Assembly: GCA_963732775.1 (NCBI GenBank)
Contig: CAVTAR010000004.1
Coordinates: forward strand, 124,001 to 188,000
Direction: 5' to 3'
Source: CAVRQM01 sp963732775
GTDB lineage: Bacteria; Pseudomonadota; Alphaproteobacteria; Acetobacterales; Acetobacteraceae
DNA: 64,000 bases
Under the pieces are notes generated by a model, which worked only from the letters and a program-made list of their open reading frames with translations, was not told where the DNA came from and searched no databases. Shown one piece after another: positions 1 through 8,470 of this stretch. A program made the translations under genes and the position numbers. Numbering within the stretch: position 1 is the first letter of the stretch; the number at the start of each line of letters is the position of its first letter.

Positions 1-111
1 GGCTCACGCGGGGTTCTCCTGCTGGCGAGCAGGCTGGCGCGCGCGCGTTAAGCGCCGGTTGCGATCGGGTCGTGCTTGCGGCACGCCGGATGCTTCGCTA
101 CGCCATGACGG

Positions 112-1551
112 ATGCGATCGTCCCCCGACGCGCGGCCGAACGGCGCAGGCAACGCGACGCCGGAGGACCTGCACGCCGCCGTGCAGCGCCTGTCGCGCGC
201 CTCGGTGCTGGTGGTGGGCGACGTGATGCTCGACCGCTGGGTGCATGGCGAGGTGCAGCGCATCAGCCCGGAGGCGCCGATCCCGGTGCTGGGCGTGGCG
301 CGCGAGACCGACGCGCCGGGCGGGGCCGGCAACGTGGTGCGCAACCTGGGCGCGCTGGGGGCGGCGGTCGCGTTCGTCTCGGTGGTGGGCGACGACCAGG
401 CAGGCTCGGACCTGACCGGGCTGATCGGCGGCCAGCAGGGCGTGGAGCCCTGGCTGCTGGTGCAGGGCGGGCGCACCACGACGCAGAAGACCCGGTTCGT
501 CGCGCACGGGCAGCAGATTCTCCGCACCGACCGCGAGCACGCCGATCCGGTGCATCCGAAGCTTGCCGAGCGGCTGCTGCGGATCGCCCACGAGGCGATG
601 GCGGCCACCTCGGTCACCATCCTGTCGGACTACCGCAAGGGCGTGCTGGCCGGCGACGTGGGCCGTGCGCTGGTCGAGAGCGCCAGGAAGATGGGCCGCC
701 CCGTGGTGGTGGCGATGCGCGGCCCGGATTTCGCGGCCTATGCCGGGGCCGACCTGCTGCTCACCGGCTGGCGCGACCTCGCGCGTGCCGACGGTCTGCC
801 GGCCGAGACCGACGCCGCCGTGGTGCGCGCCGCCGCGCGGCTGCGCGAGGCGCACGGGATCGGCACGGTGATCGTGGTGCGCAGCGGCTACGACCTCACC
901 ATGGTAACGGGCGCGGATGGCGGCCCCGGCGTGCATCATTTCCGTAACCGCGCGCCGGAGCTGGTCGACGGCTCGGGCGCCGGCGACTCCGCCGTGGCCG
1001 TGTTGGGGGCGGCGCTCGCCACCGGCATCGACGTGGTGCGCGCGACGGAGCTCGCGAGCCTGGCCTGCTCGGTCGCGGCCGGACGGATGGGCACGGCGCT
1101 GGTCCGCACGCGCGACCTGCTGGCGGCGCTGTCGCCGCGCGCGGCGGCCAAGGTGCTGGACCCGGAGACCGCGGCCGAGCGGGCCGAGCGCTGGCGCCGC
1201 GCCGGCCTGTCCATCGGCTTCGCGCAGGGCGCCTTCGCGCCGCTGGCCGACTGCGAGCGCGCCGCGTTCGAGACCGCGCGCGCCGGCTGCGACCGGCTGG
1301 TGGTCGCCGTGGACGTGGCCGGGCAGGACCCGGCGGCGCACCAGGAGCGGGCCACCTTGGTGGCGGCCCTGCCCAGCGTGGACCTGGTCATCCTGGACGA
1401 CGGCCGGCCGGCCGGGGAGCTGCTGCGGTCGATCCACCCCGACATGCTGCTGGACGCGAGCGAGCCCGCGCGCGGCGGGGCGGCGGGCGAGCTGGTGCGC
1501 GGCTGGGGCGGCAGCGTGATGGTCGCCGAGGCGCCGGCCGTGGGCGGCTGA
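112..1551 (+). CDS. Divergent HldE-like bifunctional heptose kinase / adenylyltransferase homologue
   Basis: The 479-residue protein has the HldE (RfaE) plan: a PfkB-type kinase (about residues 20-335) followed by a nucleotidyltransferase-like domain (about 350-479). HldE makes ADP-heptose for the LPS inner core. The kinase keeps an HldE-like N-terminus (VLVVGDVMLDR, ISPEAPIPVL, GGAGNV) and the catalytic GAGD signature. The second domain has lost its hallmark: where HldE has a GCFDxLHxGH-type motif, this protein reads GAFAPLADCER. The later VKGGDY-like segment is replaced by LLDASEP. The family normally also has a DPK motif after the substrate site; here it reads AMRGPDF. It could be a kinase-only or repurposed paralogue. 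It lies alone at the left edge, convergent with trpS and 9 bp from its stop. Confidence 0.8.
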   Translation: MRSSPDARPNGAGNATPEDLHAAVQRLSRASVLVVGDVMLDRWVHGEVQRISPEAPIPVLGVARETDAPGGAGNVVRNLGALGAAVAFVSVVGDDQAGSDLTGLIGGQQGVEPWLLVQGGRTTTQKTRFVAHGQQILRTDREHADPVHPKLAERLLRIAHEAMAATSVTILSDYRKGVLAGDVGRALVESARKMGRPVVVAMRGPDFAAYAGADLLLTGWRDLARADGLPAETDAAVVRAAARLREAHGIGTVIVVRSGYDLTMVTGADGGPGVHHFRNRAPELVDGSGAGDSAVAVLGAALATGIDVVRATELASLACSVAAGRMGTALVRTRDLLAALSPRAAAKVLDPETAAERAERWRRAGLSIGFAQGAFAPLADCERAAFETARAGCDRLVVAVDVAGQDPAAHQERATLVAALPSVDLVILDDGRPAGELLRSIHPDMLLDASEPARGGAAGELVRGWGGSVMVAEAPAVGG

Positions 1552-1560
1552 GCGCTGGTG

Positions 1561-2559
1561 TCAGGCGGGCAGCAGCCCCACCGCCCGCTCCGCCTCGGCC
1601 ACGATCGGGTCGGCCAGCGCCGCCGCCCGGCGTGCGCCGTCGCGCAGCACCTGCTCGACGTGGCCGGGGTCGGCCAGCAGCCGGCGAGTCTCGGCGGCAA
1701 TCGGGGCGAGCTTGTCCACCAGCAGTGCCGCCAGCGCCTCCTTGAACACGCCGAACCCCTGCCCGCCATGGTCGCGCAGCACCCCGGCCGCGTCGGTGTC
1801 GGCCAGCGCGGCGTAGATCGTCACCAGGTTGCGTGCCTCGGGCCGGCCCTCCAGCCCCGCCGGCTCGGACGGCAGCGGCTCGGGGTCGGTCTTCGCGCGC
1901 CGCACCTTCAGCGCGATCGCATCGGCGTCGTCGGTGAGGTTGATGCGGCTCTGCTCCGAGGGGTCGGACTTGCTCATCTTCTTGGTCCCGTCGCGCAGGC
2001 TCATCACGCGCGCCGCGGGGCCCAGGATCAGCGGCTCGATGGTGGGGAAGAATCCCGGCGCGTAGTCGTTGTTGAACTTCTGGCCGATGTCGTTGGCGAG
2101 TTCCAGGTGCTGCCTCTGGTCGTCGCCCACCGGCACCCGCGTCGCCTTGTACGCCAGGATGTCGGCGGCCATCAGGTTCGGGTAGACGAACAGGCCGGTG
2201 GACACCTGCTCGCGATCGCGCCCGGCCTTGTCCTTGAACTGCGTCATCCGGTTCAGCCAGCCCATGCGCGCGACGCAGGTGAACAGCCAGCCGAGGCGCA
2301 CATGAGCGTGGACCGCGGACTGGTGGAACAGGATGTGCCGCTCCGCGTCGATGCCGCAGGCGAGCAGGCTTGCCGCCAGTTCGCGCGTCGCGGTGGCCAG
2401 GCTCGCCGGGTCCTGGAAGACGGTGATGGCGTGCAGGTCGACCACGCAATAGAGGCATTCGTGGTCCGCCTGGAGCGCCACCCAGTTGCGGATGGCGCCC
2501 AGGTAGTTGCCGAGTTGCGGCACGCCCGAGGGCTGGATGCCGGAGAAGATGCGTTGCAT
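1561..2559 (-). CDS. trpS: Tryptophanyl-tRNA synthetase
   Basis: This 332-residue class I aminoacyl-tRNA synthetase charges tRNA-Trp. The nucleotide-binding HIGH-like region (PSGVPQLGNY, residues 10-19) and the KMSKS loop (residues 194-198) are intact, and the length is normal for bacterial TrpS. The ATG at 2559 is chosen because the N-terminus then reads MQRIFSGIQPSG, the usual TrpS opening. A longer reading through the same frame would join it to murJ remnants upstream and is not a gene. It is the last gene of the minus-strand run tsaD-rlmJ-murJ-trpS, 32 bp after murJ. Confidence 0.97.
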   Translation of the reverse strand: MQRIFSGIQPSGVPQLGNYLGAIRNWVALQADHECLYCVVDLHAITVFQDPASLATATRELAASLLACGIDAERHILFHQSAVHAHVRLGWLFTCVARMGWLNRMTQFKDKAGRDREQVSTGLFVYPNLMAADILAYKATRVPVGDDQRQHLELANDIGQKFNNDYAPGFFPTIEPLILGPAARVMSLRDGTKKMSKSDPSEQSRINLTDDADAIALKVRRAKTDPEPLPSEPAGLEGRPEARNLVTIYAALADTDAAGVLRDHGGQGFGVFKEALAALLVDKLAPIAAETRRLLADPGHVEQVLRDGARRAAALADPIVAEAERAVGLLPA

Positions 2560-2591
2560 GGCGGGCGATGTCGCCGGGGTGGCGCGCGTTG

Positions 2592-4138
2592 TCAAACCGT
2601 CCTGCCGCGCAGTCCTTTCAGGGCTCCGTGCCAGTCGAACACCCCCGCCAGCCCCGCGGCCACGCCGTAATAGGCGAGCCCCGCGCCGACCAGGAACGCG
2701 AGCGCCAGCCAGTGCCCGCCCAGCCCCACCAGCCCCGCCCACAGGAACGCGCGCACCACCCACAGCACGCCGGCCATGCCGAGCCCGGCCGCGACCATGC
2801 CGATCACGCCGCGCCGCAGCGCCGCGTCGGCCGCGAACTCGCCGCGTCGCGCCAGCACCACGGTCAGCGCCACCACGTTGCACCAGGCGGCGATCGAGGA
2901 GGCGAGCGGCGGGCCGAGATGCTGCAAGGGCCGCATGAACAGCAGGTTCAGCGCGAGGTTCAGCCCCACGCAGGCCGCCCCGATCCGCACCGGCATCCGC
3001 GTGTCGCCGCGGGCGAAGAAGCCGTTGATGACGACCTTCACCAGCACGAAGGCCGGCAGCCCCATCGCGTAGGCACGCAGCGCGCCGGCCGACAGCGCCA
3101 CCGCGTGCCGCGTCGAATGCGCCGCGCCCGAACAGCACGCCGACAATCGGCTCGGCGGCGACCAGCAGCGCGAGCGCCGCCGGCAGGGTCAGCACCAGCG
3201 CGTATTCGATCGCCCGGTTCAGGTGGCCAGCGCCACGCCGCGGGTCGGCCGAGACGCACCTGGCGCGACAGCGTCGGCAGCAGCGCCGTGCCGACCGCCG
3301 CGCCGATCATGCCCAGCGGCAACTGGTTGATCCGGTCGGCATAGTACAGCACCGACACCGTGCCCGGCCGGCAGCAGGCTGCCGATGATCACGTCGACCG
3401 ACAGGTTGAGCTGGGTGATCCCGGCCCCCAGCAGCCCCGGCGCCATCCGCCGCAGCAGCCCCCGCATCTCGGGCGTGAGGCGCGGGCGCGGCAGATGCAG
3501 GCGCATCCCGGCGCGCCGCACCGCCCAGACCAGCAGCGCCAGCTGCAGCACCCCCGAGGCACTCACCCCCCAGGCCAGCGCGTGCCCGGCGGTGGGGACC
3601 ACGTGCAGCAAGCCGAGCATGAAGCCGATCGAGGTAAGGTTGTACACCACGGGCGCCGCGGCCGCCGCGGCGAAGCGGTCGCAGCCCGTTCAGCACGCCG
3701 GACAGCAGCGCCGCGAGGCAGATCAGCGGCATGTAGGGGAAGGTGATCCGCGCCAGCGTCACCGCCAACGCGAACTTCGTCGGGTTGGCCAGGAAGCCCG
3801 GCGCCAGCAGCGTGCATCAGCTCCGGCATGAACATCTCGCCCAGCAGCGTCAGCGCGACCAGCCAGAACGCCATCACCGATGCCGCCTGCTCGGCGAACC
3901 GCGTCGCCGCCTCGGCCCCGTCGCCGTGCAGCAGCGCGGTGAACGAAGGCACGAAGGCGGCGTTGAACGCGCCCTCGCCGAATAGCCGGCGGAACAGGTT
4001 CGGCAGCCGGTTGGCGACGAAGAACGCGTCGGCCACCGGCCCCGCGCCGAGCAGGGCGGCGATCAGGATGTCGCGCGCGAACCCCAGCACGCGGCTGGCC
4101 ACGGTCCAGCCGCCGACGGTCAGGATGCCCCGGATCAT
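2592..4138 (-). pseudogene. murJ: MurJ/MviN lipid II flippase, disrupted by five frameshifts
   Basis: Pieced together across frames, the translation matches the MurJ (MviN) membrane flippase that moves lipid II across the inner membrane for peptidoglycan synthesis. It opens with a segment containing ASRVLGFARD, ADAFFVANRLPNLFRRLFGEGAFN and then TFPYMPLICLAALLSGVLNG, and ends around 2592. Reading jumps frame near 3810, 3680, 3370, 3230 and 3125. Each jump is equivalent to one extra base (or two missing). For example, dropping one base near 3812 restores an APGF motif, and shortening a GGG near 3365 restores SVLYYADRINQLPLG. The start ATG overlaps the rlmJ stop by 4 nt. MurJ is normally essential, so sequence error is as likely as decay. 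Confidence 0.85.
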
Positions 4139-4983
4139 TCCCCCACCAGCCGCAACAGCGCCGTCCCCCGTCCGGCCTCGCCTCGTCCGGCCTCGCCTCG
4201 TCCGGCCTCACCCGTGCCGAGCCGTTCCAGCAGCGCCGCCAGGATCGCCGGCGCCTCCTCCTCGAACCGGAACGGCGCGCCGGCGACCAGCATCCCGCAG
4301 CCGTTCAGCCGGTCCGGGTCGAGCGGCTCGCGCAGCCAGATCTCGGCCGCCACCACATCGCGCACTCCGCCCGCCTGCACCGCCTCATGGAACTGCCGCA
4401 CCGGCGTGCGATGCTTGATCGGATACCAGGCCGCCAGCACGCCGGTCGGGAATTGCGCGCGCGCCTGGATCAGGCCCTGGGTCATGCGGGCGAACTCGTC
4501 CGCCCGCTCGAACGGCGGGTCGATCAGCACCAGCCCACGCTTCTGCGCCGGCGGCAGCAGCGCGCCCAGCGCCGCGTAGCCGTCGCGATGATGCACGGCC
4601 ACCTGCCGGTCGCCGCGGAACGCTGTTCGCAAGGTCGCCGCGTCGTCTGGATGCAGTTCGCAGCACGCCAGCCGGTCGTCGGCGCGCAGCAAGGCGCGGG
4701 CGATCAGCGGGCTTCCCGGATACAGCCCGAGCGCGCCCACGAGGCCCACGTAGTCGGCAAGCGGCGCGGGCGGCGCGTCCAGCAGACGGCCGATGCCCGC
4801 CCGCCACTCGCCGCTGCGCGCCGCCGGCCCGCGGTCGAGCTGGACGCGTCCCGGCCCGGCATGGCTGTCGAGCACGAAAAACGGCGCGGGCTTGCGCGCC
4901 AGAGCCCGCAGCAGCCAGACCAGCAGCGCGTGCTTCAGGCAGTCGCCGACATTGCCCGCGTGGAAGGCGTGGCGGTAGTTCAA
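4135..4983 (-). CDS. rlmJ: 23S rRNA (adenine(2030)-N6)-methyltransferase RlmJ
   Basis: RlmJ methylates A2030 of 23S rRNA. From the TTG at 4983 the protein opens MNYRHAFHAGNVGDCLKH, the family signature. The SAM-site/catalytic motif DPPFE lies in the second half (LVLIDPPFERADEF). Length is 282 residues, normal for RlmJ. The TTG overlaps the tsaD stop (TTGA), and the stop overlaps the murJ ATG, so the three genes are translationally coupled. The C-terminus carries a 15-nt tandem duplication (4171-4209) encoding EAGRG repeats, an unusual tail for the family. Confidence 0.93.
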   Translation of the reverse strand: MNYRHAFHAGNVGDCLKHALLVWLLRALARKPAPFFVLDSHAGPGRVQLDRGPAARSGEWRAGIGRLLDAPPAPLADYVGLVGALGLYPGSPLIARALLRADDRLACCELHPDDAATLRTAFRGDRQVAVHHRDGYAALGALLPPAQKRGLVLIDPPFERADEFARMTQGLIQARAQFPTGVLAAWYPIKHRTPVRQFHEAVQAGGVRDVVAAEIWLREPLDPDRLNGCGMLVAGAPFRFEEEAPAILAALLERLGTGEAGRGEAGRGEAGRGTALLRLVGE

Positions 4984-6050
4984 GCAGCCGACAGCTCGGC
5001 GAGCGGCCAGCGCGGCCGGGGCGCGTGGTCGAGCGGGTCCGCGAGGCCCAGGCGCAGCCGTTCGATGGCCGCCCAGGCGACCATCGTCGCGTTGTCGCCG
5101 CACAGGCGCGCCGGCGGGGCGTACAGGCCAAACCCGGCGCCAAGGGCCACCCGCTCCAGCGCCGCACGGATCGCGCGGTTGGCGGCCACGCCGCCCGCCA
5201 CGACCAGCAACGAGCCGTCATGGCGGGCGCGGAACATGCCCAGCGCATGGGCCGCCCGGTCGGCCAACACGTCGGCCACCGCGGCCTGGAACGAGGCGGC
5301 CAGGTCCGCCGCATCCGCCGCCGGCAGGGGCCCTGGCGGGTAGGCGTCCGCGAGCCGGGCCACCGCCGTCTTCAGGCCGGAGAACGAGAAGTCGCACCCT
5401 GGCTTGCGACGCAGCGGGCGCGGTAGCTCGAAACGGCCTGGATCGCCGGCGGCGGCCAGCCGCTCCAGCGCCGGCCCGCCCGGCCAGCCGAGGCCAAGCA
5501 GCTTGCCCACCTTGTCGAACGCCTCGCCCACCGCATCGTCGATAGTGCCGCCGAGGCGCTCGTAGTGCCCGACGCCCAGCACGGCGACGCACTGGCAATG
5601 CCCGCCCGACAGCAGCAGCAGCAGATAGGGAAACTCCGCCGCCCCCGCCGGCAGGAGTCCCGGCAGGCGCGCGGTCAGCGCGTGCGCCTCCAGGTGGTTG
5701 ACCGCCACGAACGGAAGCCCTCGCGCCAGCGCGACGCCCTTGGCGAAGCCGGAACCCACGATCAGCCCGCCGATCAGCCCCGGCCCGCTGGTCGCCGCAA
5801 CCCCGCCCAGCCCGGCCCAGCCGCAGCCGGCGCGGCGCACCACGTCCTCGGCCATCACCGGCAGGTGCGCCAGATGGGCGCGCGCGGCGATCTCCGGCAC
5901 CACGCCGCCATAGGGCGCATGGGCATCCTGGCTCAGCACCGTCTCGGCCAGCACCGCGCCATCCGGCGCCAGCACGGCGGCCGCGGTCTCGTCGCACGAG
6001 GTCTCGATCCCGAGGACCGGGCCGCTCAAGGCTGTCACGCACGCCGTCAT
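4980..6050 (-). CDS. tsaD: tRNA threonylcarbamoyladenosine biosynthesis protein TsaD
   Basis: TsaD (Gcp/YgjD) transfers the threonylcarbamoyl group to A37 of ANN-decoding tRNAs, working with TsaB and TsaE. The ASKHA-fold landmarks are present: GIETSCDET near the N-terminus, the metal-binding HLEAH motif (about residues 119-123), LLLSGGHCQ, GEAFDKVGKLLGL and the C-terminal GGVAANRAIR and CGDNATM segments. The 356-residue length is typical. The ATG at 6050 gives the expected short leader before GIETSCDE. It is the first gene of the minus-strand run and is divergent from hemC across 36 bp, which should hold both promoters. Confidence 0.96.
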   Translation of the reverse strand: MTACVTALSGPVLGIETSCDETAAAVLAPDGAVLAETVLSQDAHAPYGGVVPEIAARAHLAHLPVMAEDVVRRAGCGWAGLGGVAATSGPGLIGGLIVGSGFAKGVALARGLPFVAVNHLEAHALTARLPGLLPAGAAEFPYLLLLLSGGHCQCVAVLGVGHYERLGGTIDDAVGEAFDKVGKLLGLGWPGGPALERLAAAGDPGRFELPRPLRRKPGCDFSFSGLKTAVARLADAYPPGPLPAADAADLAASFQAAVADVLADRAAHALGMFRARHDGSLLVVAGGVAANRAIRAALERVALGAGFGLYAPPARLCGDNATMVAWAAIERLRLGLADPLDHAPRPRWPLAELSAA

Positions 6051-6086
6051 CTTTCCTTCGCCCCCGCGCGGTTCTAGAGCACCGCG

Positions 6087-7103
6087 ATGTCCGCCGCCCA
6101 GTCCATGCCGCGCGCTCCCTTTCATCCCATGCCCGCCACGGCCCCGCACAGCCGCTCGCTGCCGCTGCGCGTCGGCACCCGCGCCTCGCCGCTCGCCCTG
6201 GTGCAGACCCGCGCCTTCCTCGACGTGTTGCGCCATTTCTGCCCGGTCCTGCGCACCCTCGACGTCTTCGAGGAGCACCCGATCCGCACCACCGGCGACG
6301 CGGTGCAGGACCGGCGCCTGGCCGAGATCGGGGGCAAGGGGCTGTTCGCCAAGGAGATCCACGAGGCGCTCGCCGATCGGCGGATCGACTTCGCGGTGCA
6401 CAGCCTGAAGGACCTGGAGACCACGCTGCCCGACGGCATCGTGCTCGCCTGCACGCTGGCCCGCGAGGATGCCCGCGATGCCCTGATTCTGCCGCAGGGC
6501 CGGGCGGTTCGCGACGCCGCCCGGCCCTACGACGCGCTGCCGCGCGGCGCGATCATCGGCACCAGCTCGGTGCGCCGGCAGGCGCAGTTGCTGCACGTCC
6601 GCCCCGACCTGCGGGTCGCGACCTTGCGTGGCAACGTGCAGACCCGGCTCGAGAAACTGCGCGCCGGCGAGTGCGACGCGAGCTTGCTGGCGTTCGCGGG
6701 GTTGCGCCGGCTAGGCCTGGACGCGGCGGCATCGGTGGTGCTCGACCCCGCGGTGATGGTCCCCTCCGCCGGCCAGGGGATCGTCGGGGTGACAGTGCGG
6801 GCCGGCGACGTCGCGTTGCGCCAGATGCTCTGCGGCATCGAGGACCCGGTCGCGCGCGCCGTGTCGACCGCCGAGCGCGCGCTGCTGGCCGAGCTCGACG
6901 GCTCATGCCGCACGCCGATCGGCGGCCACGCGCGTCTGCTGGAGGACGGCACGCTGCGCCTGACCGGCCTCGTCGCGCGCGAGGACGGCACGTTCCTGCT
7001 GCAACGCGAGATCACCGGCTTGGCCGCTGACGCTGCCCGCCTCGGCCGCGAACTCGGCCACGGGTTGCGGCGCGACAGCCCGGGGGATGTTTTCCTCGAC
7101 TGA
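6087..7103 (+). CDS. hemC: Hydroxymethylbilane synthase (porphobilinogen deaminase)
   Basis: HemC polymerises four porphobilinogen units into hydroxymethylbilane in haem biosynthesis. The protein shows RVGTRASPLALVQT near the start, GGKGLFAKEIHEAL, FAVHSLKDLET, GTSSVRRQAQ and the dipyrromethane-cofactor cysteine in GSCRTPIGG. The annotated ATG leaves a leader of about 28 residues before RVGTRAS; an in-frame ATG at 6129 would be closer to the usual family N-terminus. hemD follows one base after the stop, so the two are probably co-transcribed. Confidence 0.96.
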   Translation: MSAAQSMPRAPFHPMPATAPHSRSLPLRVGTRASPLALVQTRAFLDVLRHFCPVLRTLDVFEEHPIRTTGDAVQDRRLAEIGGKGLFAKEIHEALADRRIDFAVHSLKDLETTLPDGIVLACTLAREDARDALILPQGRAVRDAARPYDALPRGAIIGTSSVRRQAQLLHVRPDLRVATLRGNVQTRLEKLRAGECDASLLAFAGLRRLGLDAAASVVLDPAVMVPSAGQGIVGVTVRAGDVALRQMLCGIEDPVARAVSTAERALLAELDGSCRTPIGGHARLLEDGTLRLTGLVAREDGTFLLQREITGLAADAARLGRELGHGLRRDSPGDVFLD

Positions 7104-7104
7104 C

Positions 7105-7806
7105 ATGCGTGCCCGCGGGGTCCTCGTCACTCGTCCGGCGCTGGAGGCCGAGGAGACCGCCGCACGGCTGCGGGCGCTCGGCTGGCATCCGGTCCTGGCG
7201 CCGATGATCCGCATCGAGGCCCGCCCGGTGCGGGTTCCGCCAGGCCGGCGGCCTCAGGCGGTGCTCGTCACCAGCGGCAACGCCCTGGCCACGTTGCCGG
7301 CAGAGTTGCATGGCACGGCGATGCTCGCGGTCGGCGATGCCACCGCCGCGCGGGCGCGCGCGCTGGGGTTCTGGCGCGTCGGCAGCGCGGGCGGGGACGC
7401 GGCGGCGCTGCTGCAACTCGCCACGCTGAGCTGCGACCCGCAGGGCGCGGCGCTGCTGCTGGCGGTGGGCGAGGGCCAGGGGATGCCCCTGCTCGGCGCG
7501 CTGCAGGGCCGCGGCTTCCGCGTGGTGCGCCGCGTCGCCTACGCCGCGCGGCCGGTCGGCGCGCTGGGCGAGGCCGCGCGCGCCGCCCTGCGGCAGGAAT
7601 CGGCCGGGGCGGCGCTGTTCTTCTCCACCGCCACCGCCTTCGCCTTCGCCCACGCGGTGCGCCGGGCCGGGCTCGCCGGGAGTCTGGCAGGCGTCGCCGC
7701 CGTGGCGATCTCGGGCGCGGCGGCCGAGGCGCTATCCCCCTTGCCGTGGCGGGACATCCGTGTTGCATCGCGACCGACCCAGGACGAGCTGCTCGCATGT
7801 CTGTAG
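7105..7806 (+). CDS. hemD: Uroporphyrinogen-III synthase
   Basis: HemD closes and inverts hydroxymethylbilane to uroporphyrinogen III. The sequence is divergent, as is normal for HemD, but the pattern fits: GVLVTRPALEAEETAARL at the N-terminus, LVTSGNA, an AVGDATAARARALG segment and a final FFSTATAFAF followed by VAISGAAAEAL. Position directly after hemC supports the call. The ATG at 7105 is preferred because it begins one base after the hemC stop and directly precedes the conserved RARGVLVTRP; an in-frame ATG at 7087 overlaps hemC. Length is 233 residues. Confidence 0.88.
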   Translation: MRARGVLVTRPALEAEETAARLRALGWHPVLAPMIRIEARPVRVPPGRRPQAVLVTSGNALATLPAELHGTAMLAVGDATAARARALGFWRVGSAGGDAAALLQLATLSCDPQGAALLLAVGEGQGMPLLGALQGRGFRVVRRVAYAARPVGALGEAARAALRQESAGAALFFSTATAFAFAHAVRRAGLAGSLAGVAAVAISGAAAEALSPLPWRDIRVASRPTQDELLACL

Positions 7807-7843
7807 GTTCCCGCGCGACCTGGCCGCTGGCCGCCGCCGTGCT

Positions 7844-7861
7844 GCCCCGCGCGAACGGGGC
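7844..7861. terminator. Possible hairpin between hemD and the polysaccharide cluster
   Basis: GCCCCG and CGGGGC form a 6-bp perfect stem around a 6-nt loop, 38 bp after the hemD stop. No T-tract follows, so termination is only inferred from position. A 12-nt tandem duplication (unit ggtggccggtgc, 7888-7911) lies just downstream in the probable leader of the next gene. Confidence 0.35.
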
Positions 7862-7912
7862 CGCCGCGCGCCATGCACCGCCGGTGGGGTGGCCGGTGCG
7901 GTGGCCGGTGCG

Positions 7913-8470
7913 GTGGCGTTGAGCCGGCCTCGCATCGAGGCCGCGCCGTTGCCCGGCGTGCACGTCGTCCAGCCCGAGGCTGTCGGGGACGCGCGCGGTT
8001 TCTTCGCCCGCCTGTTCGACGCGGATACCTTCGCCGCCGCCGGGCTGGTGGACGGCTTCGTCAACATCAACAACTCGCTTTCCCGGCACCGCCACACGCT
8101 GCGCGGAATGCACCTGCAACTGCCGCCATCGGCCGAGGCGAAGCTGGTGCGCTGCGTCCGGGGGGCGCTGTTCGACGTGGCGATCGACTGCCGGCCGGGC
8201 TCGCCGACGCAGCGCCAGTGGTTCGGCATCGAGCTGACAGCCGAGAACCGCACGATGCTCTACGTGCCGGAGGGTTGCGCGCACGGGTTTCTGACGCTGG
8301 CCGACGATACCGAGGCGATCTACCTCAGCTCGCGACCCTACGACCCGGCGCGCGAGCGCGGGCTGCGCTGGGACGATCCCGCCATCGGCATATCCTGGCC
8401 CGCCGCGCCGACGGTGCTGTCCGACAAGGATGCGCGCTGGCCCGACTACGATCCGGTCCACTTCACGTGA
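7913..8470 (+). CDS. dTDP-4-dehydrorhamnose 3,5-epimerase-like protein (RmlC family)
   Basis: The translation follows RmlC, the cupin epimerase acting on NDP-4-keto-6-deoxy sugars: DARGFFARLFD, NNSLSRHRHTLRGMHLQ (with the catalytic His region), GALFDVAIDCR, LYVPEGCAHGFLTL and ending in DPAIGISWP. The conserved RGMH is intact. The GTG at 7913 gives 185 residues, the usual RmlC length; the frame is open further upstream but that stretch is low-complexity. TTG at 7919 is an alternative start. No rmlA, rmlB or rmlD is in the window, so the actual sugar substrate is unknown. The stop overlaps the next start (GTGA). Confidence 0.85.
   Translation: MALSRPRIEAAPLPGVHVVQPEAVGDARGFFARLFDADTFAAAGLVDGFVNINNSLSRHRHTLRGMHLQLPPSAEAKLVRCVRGALFDVAIDCRPGSPTQRQWFGIELTAENRTMLYVPEGCAHGFLTLADDTEAIYLSSRPYDPARERGLRWDDPAIGISWPAAPTVLSDKDARWPDYDPVHFT

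Noticed and set aside
7760..7912. Longer N-terminus for the RmlC-like gene (from ATG 7760)
   Set aside because: It would overlap hemD and adds an Arg-rich, repeat-containing leader absent from the family. The GTG at 7913 gives the normal length.
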